From Didymella arachidicola (Eukaryota > Ascomycota > Dothideomycetes > Pleosporales > Didymellaceae): a stretch of 64,000 bases of DNA. The notes below the pieces were generated by a model. The model was not told where the DNA came from and made no database searches. It saw only the letters and a program-made list of their open reading frames with translations. Made by a program: the position numbers and the translations under genes. Below, piece by piece: positions 51,704 to 63,100 of the stretch. The stretch's first letter is position 1. Every line of letters begins with the position of its first letter. Location of the stretch: NCBI GenBank assembly GCA_016630955.3, contig CM049988.1, forward strand, positions 1,054,001-1,118,000. Direction: 5' to 3'.

Positions 51704-54034
51704 TCATGGGGCTAACTCTCGCTCCGCCTCGCTCGCCTTCTGCAGTATAGTGTTTCTCTCTTCCAATGTAAAGACTTGAGCTGCAACGAATGAATCCGCT
51801 GTCGACTCTACTACCTTCACAAATTCCTCATGGGTAGCGAACGGTGCCTCATCCCAAAGCATATCGAGAAAAGTTGGCCCATCCGTGCCTGGAGTCGAGA
51901 TGTTGGCGACGGGAACGTCATATCTTGGGAGACCATCGTTACGCTTACGATTCGGGACGCCGGTGTTGATGCTTCCAAATACGATGGCTGGCTCGACTCG
52001 ACGGAAGTAAGTAGATACAGGCTGCGTGTCGCTGATATAGTACGGGCGTACAGTGACACTGCTGTTGGCTGCAGAGGTGGTAAAGACGGGGTCGCCTCGT
52101 GCATTTGTCTCAATCCGCTTGAACGCCGAATTCTGATAGTCACCGTCGCGCTTCAAATAGCGATAGAGCGATAGCTGCCAAAAGTCATCTCCGAGAGGTT
52201 TGCGCACAGTCTGTAACAGGAGGGGTCCCCACATCAAAGCTTGCGTGTCTGGGCGATCGAGAGCACGCTCAATTTGGATCCTGAATGGCATCTTCACTTC
52301 GATGGTGTCGCCAGATGCCCAGTCTCTACTCAATGTGAGGTAGGTACTGGGCCGTACGCCACTGCTTGGCTGTGGTTGGCCGTTGATGCTGACTTCGTAA
52401 CTGGAAGCGCGTACCCAGCCAGGAACTCTGAGCTTAATATCAAGCTGGCCTGTTCCGGTGACGATCAACTTGGTCACTGCTTCGCGTGGGAAGGTTGTCT
52501 CTTGTTTGATTGTGAATCCTCTGTCCGACCACTGTAAGGTCGACGGGACGAACAAGTTCACCCAAAGGGCCGATCCATCGGCTGAGCGTAGGTACACAGT
52601 CTCCTGGTACTTCGTGTGGCTCTCCATGCCGGTACCGCCGCAACAAGTGCCTGTATTGCCGTATTCACGCTCCGACCCAGGTGACAGGGGCTGAAAGTAG
52701 GTCATCTGAGGATCTGAGTTGTCGTCTGTATCAGCGCGCGATCCGGTAATCATGTTGAACAGACCACGCTCATAGTGATCCATGTATGTTGCGTTCTGCT
52801 CATGTAGAAACAGATTACGTGCGAGCTTCAGGGTGTTGTAAGTCGTACATGTCTCGGCACCATTGTCAGCGATAGCATTCGCAATGTTGTCGCGGTTTTG
52901 GAACAACTCAGGATTTGCGCTGAAGCCGGGAACGTTGCCACCCAGCCCCCCACTCGCGAAAACACGATGTGGTACCAACCACCCAAAGAAATTCTTAGCT
53001 GCCGTGAAATACTCGTCTGCACCGCCGTGCTCGAAGATTCGCATGTAGCCAATGAATTGCGGGACGTGTGTATTCGCATGGAGACGTTCTGCGCGGCGCC
53101 TTCCAGGTTTATTCTGCTTAGTGACCACAAGGATGTCCTGATCCATCACCGCGGCACCAAACAAAGATTCGCGATTGTCAAAGGCTTTTGCTGTGTCCAG
53201 ATGCTTTCTATCGCCAGTCAATGCATATATCTCTGGGAATACCTCATTTGCCCCACCAAACTCGCCGGCGATGTAAGTGTCCCACATATAGTTGAGATCG
53301 CTACGAGTTAGATTGCCTTGATAGCCAGGTTGGTTCTTGTCACCAATGGTCAAGGCCAGGTACGCCCAGTCGGCCATCTTTACCACCACCTCGAGGGCTT
53401 GCGTATTGTTCGTGTTGTAGTAAGCATCCAATAGACCTCGCATGATCTTATGCTGGGTATACCATCCTGCCCATGTGTTGGTAGTAAGATTACTGCCGTA
53501 CACAGCAAAGCGTGGGGGTCCAGCACGCAGAACTGTGTCTTCAGGCAAGGCTCCCAGATAGCCAGGGTGCGTGTGAGGCTGGCTCGCAGTGTATGCTTGC
53601 TGACAGGCGGCCAATTCCTTCACTATCCAGTCAAGCTTGCTCTTGAAGATCGTTTCGCCCTGATCTACATATGCTTGAGATAATGCCGACATGTAATGAC
53701 CAGTCCAATGACCGCTGAGCAGTCCGCCATCCTCCCACCCCCCAGGAGGCTCTAGATCACTCATGTTCGATCGGCCGGCCACATTGTTGAAAAGGACCAA
53801 AAAGCGACGTTCGTCGTACGTTTGAATAAATCTTTTCATTCGGTCCTTCTTTTCCTGCAGCAGGCCATCGCCAAGTTGTACCTGATCGAGTCGGAATGGT
53901 CGCACCGGCGCGGTCGCACCTGGTCCCACATCGCCATCAGAAACGGCTATTTCGCTGGTATGAGGGTGATCAGTTGTTCCTGTCGCAAGGCTCGTGGAAA
54001 GTAGGATGGAAACAAGATGCTGAAGGTTTACCAT
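51704..54034 (-). CDS. secreted GH127-like beta-L-arabinofuranosidase (DUF1680)
   Basis: 776 residues, intronless, signal peptide MVNLQHLVSILLSTSLATG. The (alpha/alpha)6-barrel region contains GGWEDGGLLSGHWTGHYMSA, NTWAGWYTQHKIMRGLLDAY, HANTHVPQFIGYMRIFEHGG and NGAETCTTYNTLKLARNLF. GNTGTCCGGTGMESHTKYQE carries the Cys pair. In characterised GH127 enzymes a Glu and Cys residues at these places bind zinc and the nucleophile is a cysteine; the residues are present here. C-terminal beta domains follow (DIKLRVPGWV). It should release L-arabinofuranose or related sugars from plant glycans outside the cell; fungal members are little studied. It is convergent with the BAHD gene. Confidence 0.88.
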   Translation of the reverse strand: MVNLQHLVSILLSTSLATGTTDHPHTSEIAVSDGDVGPGATAPVRPFRLDQVQLGDGLLQEKKDRMKRFIQTYDERRFLVLFNNVAGRSNMSDLEPPGGWEDGGLLSGHWTGHYMSALSQAYVDQGETIFKSKLDWIVKELAACQQAYTASQPHTHPGYLGALPEDTVLRAGPPRFAVYGSNLTTNTWAGWYTQHKIMRGLLDAYYNTNNTQALEVVVKMADWAYLALTIGDKNQPGYQGNLTRSDLNYMWDTYIAGEFGGANEVFPEIYALTGDRKHLDTAKAFDNRESLFGAAVMDQDILVVTKQNKPGRRRAERLHANTHVPQFIGYMRIFEHGGADEYFTAAKNFFGWLVPHRVFASGGLGGNVPGFSANPELFQNRDNIANAIADNGAETCTTYNTLKLARNLFLHEQNATYMDHYERGLFNMITGSRADTDDNSDPQMTYFQPLSPGSEREYGNTGTCCGGTGMESHTKYQETVYLRSADGSALWVNLFVPSTLQWSDRGFTIKQETTFPREAVTKLIVTGTGQLDIKLRVPGWVRASSYEVSINGQPQPSSGVRPSTYLTLSRDWASGDTIEVKMPFRIQIERALDRPDTQALMWGPLLLQTVRKPLGDDFWQLSLYRYLKRDGDYQNSAFKRIETNARGDPVFTTSAANSSVTVRPYYISDTQPVSTYFRRVEPAIVFGSINTGVPNRKRNDGLPRYDVPVANISTPGTDGPTFLDMLWDEAPFATHEEFVKVVESTADSFVAAQVFTLEERNTILQKASEAERELAP

Positions 54035-54782
54035 GACTTCAATGGACGACTGTCAATCCTACCATTTGACCGTTGGGGTTACTTGCACGCTATGAAGGAC
54101 GAATTTGCTGTAGAGATCTTTATATTGCGACTACATGACATTGCTGCTATCAAAAGAGGGTGCCTCGTACTTGCAATAATGCCAGTGCAACCTTCCGGCT
54201 GATCAGTTGTAAGCTCTGTAACCTTCTTGGGCTCGATCAGGAAGTTCAGGAAGTACAGCATGTCTGCGTCCCTATCCACGAATGACATGGCTGCATGAGC
54301 CCCTCTCCAGATTGTGCTAGGCACATATCGATGCGCGGGATTTGGTTTGAGCTTCCTATGTGGGCAAAGGTGTTTGCCCAGAGATAGGATCAGAGTCGAT
54401 CATCAACGGGCGCCGGAAGAAAGCGGAAGCGGGGTTCTCGGCGCCGGCACTAGTCCGAAGCTTTTCTCCTCCTCCATCGACTACAGATGAAACATTCCCT
54501 AAAAGTTACTCTCTTGATTATAGTCACCAAGAGTGCTCCACCGTTAATTTTTGTGCATTGACCTGGTGTCTCTTGGTCTTAAGGCTCCAAACTCGCACAT
54601 GACACAATGTTGCTGCCTTGTGAGGCGTGGCTTCTAGGCACCCCCGATACTAGGTAGGGAGGACCGTAGAAAGGACAACCCGCCACTTCCATCTCATCAG
54701 TGATATTTGGTACAGATAGCACATTTTGGGGTACGCACATAGGTATTTACAAAGAGACGGGAGCGTCAACCCTCATTTTACT
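54035..54782. other. intergenic stretch upstream of the GH127-like gene
   Basis: Holds the minus-strand GH127 promoter; a TATAAAG-like sequence on that strand lies at about 54118-54124, some 85 bases before the start. No gene or repeat seen. Confidence 0.45.
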
Positions 54783-55586
54783 ATGCGTCTAGTCGTGCTT
54801 TCGTTGTTCCTGACCTCTCACTTCGTCAATGGACGTATATGGACCCGCAAAGACACCTGCCCCGCCGATGTCAAAGCCACCATCCCCAATGATGATCGCT
54901 GCGACAGCCCAGAAAGCAACTGAGTACCCTGCGAAAGATCGCAGGGGCCCTATTTTGGAACCATGGCCTCCATTCATGATGCCTCCACGTACTGCCCAAA
55001 CATCTCATCCCTCGACTTGCGAGTTACTCTCCTCAGATGTAGCACCTGCTCAGATCGCTGGAATTTCTCGCTCAGCTACAACGGAGGGGAATCATACCCA
55101 GCATTAAAAAAGCTGCGACTGGAAGGCTATGATTTTAGCAGGGTTGAAGATGTGCGACCACCTTGGCAGGCACTATCGATAGGCAGTGGTGATGCTGAAG
55201 CAAGATTATCTGGCTTGGTGAATTGGATCAGGAAAGGCTACTGGAAACCATGGTTACAGGCACAAGTGTATGGCTACCGTTCATCCGCGCCTGTGAAATC
55301 CAACCTTGATCTCTGGCTTCGTGCCATGGATTGGTCTCAGATCGAAGAACTCGCCTTGAATGATTGCAGGAACTTGAAGGAGGTTGCCGTCAAAATTCCG
55401 TCTCGCCTGGCTTCGCTGCGAAAACTCGAATCTAAGGATGTCTCCTTCGTTGCGGCGCTCTCTAATAATATACTGTCTAAATTGACGTCAGTGGCTGGTC
55501 AACGCAGCAGTCGGGCCAGCGGGCCAGGGAGGGCGACCATGTGCTATAGGCGCTCTGAGCCGATGCTGCTAAGATCGGTGTTATAG
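54783..55586 (+). pseudogene. decayed gene for a secreted LRR-like protein
   Basis: The ATG at 54783 gives a good signal peptide and ordered start (MRLVVLSLFLTSHFVNGRIW, then DRCDSPESN) that stops at 54921-54923. The sense continues one frame over (STLRKIAGALFWNHG) and then returns to the first frame (IHDASTYCPNISSLDLRVTL, GESYPALKKLRLEGYDFSRV, WSQIEELALNDCRNLKEVAV). The last ~35 codons before 55586 do not look coding. Two small compensating shifts and loss of the 3' part suggest decay. The family (short LRR-like secreted proteins of Pleosporales) is my impression and has no known function. One misread intron could explain part of this. Confidence 0.5.
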
Positions 55587-56265
55587 GAAACACCGAGCTC
55601 ATAACTGTCGCAAAAATGCGGCACACTAGCTTGCTTATATATCGCGACAGCTATCCATTCGCGTACCTGGTTGCAAAGCAATGAAAAATGTCGTGTGGGT
55701 ATTAGGATTGCGCACGCTGATGTGACCGAAGGAGTCAAACACGTTATGGTAGCTCAGGATGTGGTTCGCAGTGGTCAGTGTGAACATGAGCCCTGGAATG
55801 TTGACCACGTTGATGGTTACCATCATCGTCTCTGCGAAGCTGGTGCGCAAGTGATCGACTGGACTGCATGGGCGACGACTTTCATAGTCGCATGCGGCTC
55901 CGCCGCTCCAATGTCATGCTGAGGCTCGGTGATCGGCTCGGTGATCGTCTCGTGTATATCTGCAAGCTATCGTTAGTGTCGATATCAGCACGACAGAGTC
56001 AGATCTCAGCAGGCGGACAAGCTCGGCTGCTCGCACTGCGGGGCGCACTGAAGGCAATCGTGAGGCTATGCCATCCGAGGGGTCGCCCAAATTTGAAGTC
56101 AATAAACAGAAGGTGTAAATCAAAGGTGCGAATCGCGGATTCGATGATGTGGATGATGGTGCTTTTGTCGTGGTATCGAAATCGTGACCGTAATCTACCG
56201 CAATGCCGTTGACGCCAAACTCCGTAAGATGCTCTCGCTCGACCGAATCAGTCCAAGCAGACCTT
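55587..56265. other. intergenic stretch
   Basis: 3' flank of the RLP24 gene. A long minus-strand Ser/Arg-rich frame across 55914-56696 is the out-of-frame image of RLP24 and not a gene. A direct repeat TCGGTGATCGGC/TCGGTGATCGTC lies at 55926-55947. Confidence 0.5.
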
Positions 56266-56939
56266 TTACGCATCGACGTCCATAGCTTCTGTGCCACCGC
56301 CAACCTTCCTTGCCAGCTTCCTCTTCGTCTTCTGCTTGGGCAGCGTCTCTTCCAGATCGCTGTCGAGCTCGCTCTCGTCCATCTCGATTTCCTTCCGCCT
56401 CTTGTCGACCTTGGCCTTGACCGCCGCAACGTCGACCTCCTCCTCCTTCTCTTCCAGCTGCTGGGCAGCAAAGCGCTCGCTCGGCGGCAGCAGGTGCTGG
56501 TTCTCCTCGACAAGCTTGCGGTCCTCCTCGCGCTGGCGCTGCTTGTTGCCGCGCATGCGGGCCTTGTAGAACGCGCGCTCGCGGCGGGCGCGAATCTCAG
56601 TGACACGTGACATGGCTTTGAGGGTGGTCTGGACGAGGTCGCGGTTGTAGCGCACGGGAATGTTGCGGCGCTGGGCGAAGGCAAGGGTGCTGTCAACGGT
56701 CATTTCCTTGCCGTGAGCGCGGCGGAAAGACTTCGTCCAGGCGAGCTTGCGCGGGTTACGCTTCATCTTGAAGTTTTTGTGGCATTTCGACTTGCAGAAC
56801 CGGAAGGCTTTTGCATCGTTGCGCACTGTAGCATGTTAGCTCCAATCCTTGCCTAACATGGAGAAATATGCTTACCAAAAGTGATGCCCTTGGATGGGTA
56901 CACGGGCGACGAGCAGAAGTAGCACGTCTCGATTCTCAT
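56266..56939 (-). CDS. RLP24: ribosome biogenesis protein RLP24 (L24e-like)
   Basis: Joins pre-60S particles in the nucleolus and is exchanged in the cytoplasm for ribosomal L24 by the Drg1 ATPase. Exons 56939-56876 and 56825-56266 (50-base intron) give 207 residues. MRIETCYFCSSPVYPSKGIT is the zinc-binding L24e start (CxxC, here CYFC). It continues VRNDAKAFRFCKSKCHKNFK with the second Cys pair, then KRNPRKLAWTKSFRRAHGKE and SRVTEIRARRERAFYKARMR. The C-terminal Lys/Glu-rich tail, which in yeast recruits Drg1, is present. The length is close to that of yeast RLP24 (199). Confidence 0.94.
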
Positions 56940-57232
56940 TGTGCCGGCGTTGTCCCTTGTCGGCGGTTCCTGGAGGTGAGGGTTGGTGAGATGCGGGCGC
57001 CACAGAAAGATTTCTAGCGGACCCTCGACGCTTGGCCCGGCGGTGTGGGGCGAGACCGCTGGCGCCAACCAATGGGGCAACGGCGACCGCCGCGACTTCC
57101 AATTCTCTGCCTGTCACCGTCGAACTGCGTATCTATCTCCAGAGTCACAGCATCCATCGCTCTCTCTGTATACCTTTGATCTTAGAGCTCTCCATTTGGT
57201 CTCGCCATAAACTATCTCCTACATAACACGCC
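56940..57232. promoter_or_regulatory. bidirectional promoter of RLP24 and PAM18
   Basis: 293 bases between divergent start codons. GC-rich in the half nearest RLP24 and pyrimidine-rich toward PAM18. Contains ACCAATGG, a CCAAT-box core, at about 57067-57074. Both are growth-related genes, so shared control is reasonable but not shown. Confidence 0.5.
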
Positions 57233-57649
57233 ATGTCTGTCGGACTCTGGGTCCTCGGTCTGGGCGCGGGTGCCTTCTTCGTACGTCTATGCACCTGCCT
57301 GCAACGAACATAGCTGACATGCACAGGGCCGCGCTGCACTCGTCGCGATACGCAAGAACGGTGTTGGTGGCTCCAAGCTGGGGCGCAGTTTCTACAAGGG
57401 TGGCTTTGAGCCCAAGATGACACGGCGAGAAGCTGCCCTGATTCTCGAAATACCGTACGTCCTGCAGCTTTCTTGACTCGCTCAACGAGAGGACTGACAT
57501 CTAGCAGCGAACGTGGCGTCACAAAAGAGCTTCTCCGCAAGAAGCACCGATCGCTCATGCTCAACAACCACCCCGATCGCGGAGGTTCCCCATACCTCGC
57601 CACAAAGGTCAACGAGGCGAAGGAGATGCTCGAGAAGGAGGTCAAATAA
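57233..57649 (+). CDS. PAM18: mitochondrial import motor J-protein PAM18/TIM14
   Basis: Stimulates mitochondrial Hsp70 at the inner-membrane TIM23 channel. Exons 57233-57280, 57327-57454 and 57508-57649 give 105 residues; introns are 46 and 53 bases. One membrane helix (VGLWVLGLGAGAFFGRAAL) is followed by FYKGGFEPKMTRREAALILE and the J domain with LMLNNHPDRGGSPYLATKVN, including the essential HPD. The third exon has tandem acceptors TAGCAG: using CAG gives ...EIPERG, using TAG inserts one Ser. The protein is shorter at the N-terminus than yeast Pam18 (168) and closer to animal DNAJC19/TIM14 (116). Confidence 0.92.
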
Positions 57650-58410
57650 GGCTACAGCTGGTGTCGACGAGATGGATGGTAGCAAGGAGATGTATGAAGA
57701 TGTGTACTATATGATGGCCCTATTACACTGCATGAGCATGGCGTTTATTGGGTTTATATATTAGAGCTTGGAAGACACAAACAGTCGAGCGCGTTGTCGC
57801 CATAAGACGATGATAATACCCACTACTCCTTTTACACATGCCGCATCGAGGGCAATTGTGCTCTGCCACACACTGCATATAAATCCCGCAGACCTGTGAC
57901 AATCTCAGCTAGCATCCTTCATCTATTCTGGCAGTATCTGAAACGACGTTGATGCTGACACATGCTCTGCCTTTGCCTCTGCGGAGAGCACCAAAAGTTG
58001 TCTGCACCTTGTCCATGGTCCACCTCGGAATCTGTCAAAAGCCCAGCGGGGAGGACCAAAGTTCACCCTTTATCCAATACATGCGCGGCAACGACGTTTC
58101 AGCTATTTATCAAGTGCCTCTCAGTGTGATCTCTGGCTCTCTCCCACCACTCATACAACTTCCTCCATTACTCAAAGCAACCTTGGAATACGGCACCAAC
58201 CAGTGTCCTGTGATCGTCAAAATCGATGAAAACTCAAGCCTATCCCGAAATTGCTGGGTAGATCCGTTCATGTGTGTTCTGCTCTCGGCTTGCTTGGCAT
58301 GATACCACGGCGCTGTATTCTCTCTCTCTCTTAAAACTATAAAGGTTCCTCCATGTCTCTGCCCACTACCGTAGCGCGCGAGGGGGGTACTTGGAAATGT
58401 GTTGAAGTTC
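57650..58410. other. intergenic stretch after PAM18
   Basis: An ATG-led 116-codon plus frame at 57952-58302 has no recognisable motif or coding bias. A CT repeat (CTCTCTCTCT) lies at 58320-58330. Otherwise nothing. Confidence 0.4.
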
Positions 58411-58860
58411 TAACAGATGTTAATAGATGTTAAAAATGAGCAAATGTTTAAACTCTGTTGTATCTTGTATACGAACAGCTGCTAGTTGCTAACAGAGCTC
58501 TAGAATCTATTTAGCACTAGCATCCATTTGAATTTCATGCTACAGGCCTGTGGCTAATAGTGAATGTGGCGTCACACCTCGGCATACTATAGGTGACCTT
58601 ATCCTTAACGCTATAAGGCTGCATGCATTACTATTGTGTGTAGTGCGAAAAGTGACCCATGTATAGCGCCTATTTAACGCCCATGGATTCGTTATTGCTG
58701 GCCTTCCTATGCGCTGGCCTTTAGAGGTGCGGAGGCGCGGAGGCACGCTGCATGGAGGTTTAGACCTTGGGAGGATGTGATGTTTCAACATCTGTTTAAT
58801 GTTAACAGCATCTCCATATTAACATCATTATATTAGATTAGCTGCTTTTAAACATATGTT
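58411..58860. repeat. probable non-autonomous DNA element with inverted subterminal motifs
   Basis: Left side: AACAGATGTTAA, TAGATGTTAAA and CAAATGTTTAAA. Right side: CAACATCTGTTTAA, AATGTTAACAGCATC and TTAACATCATT, i.e. the same GATGTTAA motif in the opposite orientation. The middle is more GC-rich. Many copies of a short motif inverted between the two ends is the pattern of hAT-like or similar elements. No target duplication was found, so the ends are approximate. Confidence 0.4.
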
Positions 58861-60154
58861 ACATTCAGCATTGTGTCAACAGGGATGTAGCAGCATTTTC
58901 AAATCTATCGATCGGGCGCTATGGTACGCTTGCTCAAAATCTCTCCGTTTTTCCAAAGCGATTGTGGCAAGTCATCATGTCTGCCTCTGCTGCCCACCGA
59001 GAGAGCAAATTTGTAACAAAAGAAGTGTTCAACAAGATCGATGCACTAACCCAAAATACCAAGAGTTCACCGCGATGTTTCTGTCCTTTTGGTCCTCTTC
59101 CCAACGAAACGTCTCTCAACACTGAATACGCGACTATATGTTGGGAGAAAGCTCAAGTGTTCAACAAACATGCCCCAGCCCTTCGTTTTGCTCTGTCAAA
59201 AAGTATTCCGTCAATCGAACGAGGCTCCTCAGCGCTTTCCTGTTGCTTCCACAACGGCAGATTCCTTTGGACTAAGCAGAACCCTTCCACACACGGTGTG
59301 TCAGCATGTCAAGAATCGGCGATATCATTGCATGACCGGAGAACTGCGCATCAACGTTCATGTCTCAAGACCTGTGCGTTTCCCACGTCAAAGCCCTTAT
59401 GTTATTTACCATTTGGTGCGACTCTATTGGAGCCAGCAGTTGTTCCATACTCCTCTTTGCTCATTCCTCCTCAAATTTACATCGGATATGGCTATGTCGG
59501 TTTTGTTGGTGCACAGGAAATATGTGGAGTCCATCGATGTCTCCTGCTTGAAGGTTGCTTTCATCACAACCTTCAGCGGCTCTCATCAAAAGGACGTTGG
59601 TTTGCCCCGATGTTCATTGTTTCCTGATCCCACGCACTCTTCACCGCACTATGATGGCTGTAATCAAAGGTCTTATATTGATATTGTTGTTGTAAGGGCT
59701 TTCTCTATTGACAGACTGCCCAAGTTAGTGTGGGGTCTTTTGTTGGTTCAAGAGATAAAAGCCAGTGGAGGTTTGAGTTGTCATTTCAACTAATTGCGTG
59801 TACGAATCTATTCAAAGCTGCAAGCTTTCCGTTACATGCGCATATCATCAATGTAATCTCAATGTCGCTTGTCAAACATTCCAGGTTGCTTCCTGCCATG
59901 CTTACTTCCATCACTCAAACTCTTGACATCTCTGGCTGCGGTCTGGACAAGTCAAGATCCTACTCGTGCTGGTGCCAGTGCGAAACGCTGAGGAACAGTT
60001 GCGATGCGTCTCTGTGATCTCTTACCTCAAAGCTTCAATTGAATGCATGTTCCTAAACGCGAGAAATGTTACATGATGAAAGACTCGTTGTAGACAGTTC
60101 CGCAGAATCAAACTGTGCCTTGTCTTCATCACTTCACCATCAAACATACAACAC

Positions 60155-60193
<39 letters not shown>

Positions 60194-63100
60194 GAAAAAG
60201 CTCCTAACGACAATACATGCCGCCTCCGCCTCTTTTCCACTTCCAGCTGCCGTTCACAACCAAGAGACGGTACACTGGCATGGTTATGCCTTCAACCCTG
60301 CCAAAGAAATCCAAAGCACAGAATAGTGCATATGAAAAGAAAACCGCAAGCTCTCAGGACAATGCTATGCCTCGCTCTACCTGTTTCTCTGCTCATCTCA
60401 ACACCAGAAATGCTTACCGAAAGATGTGTGCCTGCCGTGTGTGCTGATATCAAAGATGGGAACGCCAGACCATATGTCTGTGAGCAGAGACATCAACTCC
60501 CCAAACTCCACCAAAAGACATAGTGGGAACAAACATATCCGCTGATTTAGTGAATAGCTTGCCATTGGATCGCAGAAGAAAATGGCCGCCCACACCTCTG
60601 CCAACTCCGAGCAGTCTCGGCTTTCGTGTAGTATGAGGTTGATTTGCGACATGAGCATTTTTTGCAAGATTCAGTGTTATATGTCATGGGAGTTGACGTT
60701 CTGTCGTCTTTAGTACCGCGTTGCCATATCTACAGTCTCTTCGAACATGATGCCCAAATACATGTTGCGACGATAATGTTGCTCTGAAGGTATTCTGATG
60801 TGAGATGCAAGCACTTATGGATATCATCGATGTGGCCTCGACCAGGCTACATGTGAGATCCAGGATGAAGATAGATGTCAGACGCTGCACCTGTAGTCAC
60901 AGCATGCAAATAGACCAGAATAACTCAACCGAAAAATATGCAGGAAAGAGCTCAGAACAAGCGTCTGGAAAACCTATGCACCTCATCGGATGGTTTCCGT
61001 TAGTAGTACGACGATTCATCGTATCTGTTTCGAACAGTCACTCCGAAGTGGCACAAGTCTACATGTTTCTGGAAAGCAGAGCCCTGGGCTGAACGACTGT
61101 CATTCGTAGTCTTCAAAAGCTATCTAAACACGCTCAAGGTGTAACAAGTGCCAATTTCGAAACTGCCCACTAGATGTGCAGCAACAAGGACAGTGAGCCC
61201 ACTACTGGCCCAGGAGGGGTCCCTTCAGGCCGTGCAGATTGCACATGTGCATGAAAGTGGCACGGTAGGTCTAGGAGTGATGCCCCATACCCGAGCTTTG
61301 CGATATGACAAGACTGCTGTTCGACATCGACGTTGCAGTCTGTGGATACAGTGCACAGAAGCACGGACGCATGCTTGAATGTTCAAAACTCGACAGGAAA
61401 GAAGTCGTGTGCGCCCACCGCTCATTCATATGTCGGTACCGCTTTGAAAGCAGGTCTGGGCTGCATTCACACGCTCACTATCTCTTGAGAACCCCAAATA
61501 GCGCTCATTGAATGCACCAACAGCTTCACATTTTCGAAAGACGAGTGTCGCGAGAAAAAGCAGAGAGAGACGCGGGAACCCGCCAAGAGCTGTTGGCAGG
61601 CGCGATGGCGTACTCAACAAGTGGCGCGATGAAAAGCAATTACGACGACATAGAGGGAAAGATGGAGAGATGTGATGATTGGAAGGATGTTGGTTGAGCT
61701 GAGGGGTGAGAGCGTAGAGCTGAGGATCGGAATGGTCAGGTCGGCCTCGCAGGCATATTGCTTGGTCGTTAGCATTGTGCTAAAGTTCGTCGTCGGTCAA
61801 GCGTGCAGTTCTTATTCTCGGGGTGTGAGACCGTAGGTGCGTCGTGAGCGATCGGACTGTAGGGCTTCTAGACGGGAGCCAGGGTGCTCTATTCGTCAGG
61901 CACTTTTGTCAGCCCGCAGCCACAAGTGGCCGATTGGATGTCTTCTGGAGGTTGTCGTTGTGTTCTTGTAAGCTGGGGCTCACGGGAGCGCTATCGAGTC
62001 GTAAGTGTGGCAGGACGGCAGGTTATTGAAGTCCTGTTGTTAGGGGGTCGCAGATTGGCTATTGAGTGGTTTGAACGTTTTGATTGGTGCGACGCAGAGG
62101 GATTGCGGCTGTGAAGGCCGCGTCAACAACAAGCTGTTCAACAACACCATGAGTGCAGAAGAACCGAGCATCGATACGAAGTACTCCCTCTTGGGGTCAT
62201 GACGTGAGTTCTGCGTCAGTCAGCGCAGGCCTGCGTTGTGCAATTATATCGACTGCAGTCATCTCCGCAATGGCCTGTCATGGGGTGAGGTGCCACGATT
62301 GAGTTTCGCTGTCTGGCAAGGCTGCGCAGCATCGAGGCGATCGGGATATTTTCCTCTACCGCGCTCCCTTTCTGTGACGTTTGTTTCGGACCCAGACCCC
62401 TGGGTCGGGGAATGTGGGTGGTGGGGACAGGAAGGGCAGTTCTAGCGAGCTGCAGCTGTTCGTAGGTAGCTTATTCGATGGGGAACTATTGTTCTCGTAT
62501 CATATCGATTCGGGGTTACTCTGTGAATCGATACGCATATCAATATGCGCTGATGGCCTGTTAAGGTTCAGCTACTAGGGTTGTGGTTGCTATTTCGGTG
62601 TAGGAGAATAAAGTCCAGGCTTGCAGGGACGTTTCGTGAGGCGTTGGTTGGCGCCTACTGATGGCGCGCGGAGGAAACCTTGACGTGCGGTGGTGTATCG
62701 ATAGGCACCTTGCAGCTACCGAATGAACGCATTCAGGCAGTGCCATGGCACTTTGTGGCACAGCCAGCCGCAAGGCACGTTTTCGGAAATGTTGTAGCGT
62801 CCTGAGAGCTGCGTTGCGTCTGCCCTGTGAGACACACTCCTCTTTTAGGAACTTGTGGGTGAACCAACGCGTCTAGATTGGGGTTTGCAGCTCCTGTGAT
62901 GCGTCTTGGAGACGGGTAGCTGCAGAAGCGAAGCGTGGATGTGTCTACCCACAAGCTAACACGATCTTCGTTCGCCGGCTGCTTGCAGATGAGGTAGATG
63001 ACTTGCTTCGTCGCATTGCTTTTTGAGGATGCACAGCAGTAACGAGGCTGCAGCAATCTGCGAAACTAGAGCCCGTAGCGAGGAGCATCGATGGCAATTG

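Noticed and set aside
55914..56696. 260-codon Ser/Arg-rich minus-strand frame
   Set aside because: It overlaps the RLP24 exon in another frame and has the Arg/Ser bias typical of a shifted Lys/Glu-rich coding sequence.
57952..58302. 116-codon frame after PAM18
   Set aside because: ATG-led but with no recognisable domain, signal peptide or conservation evidence.
58962..59793. Two long overlapping plus-strand frames (221 and 234 codons)
   Set aside because: The second has no ATG near its start, neither shows motifs or sensible codon bias, and they overlap in different frames.
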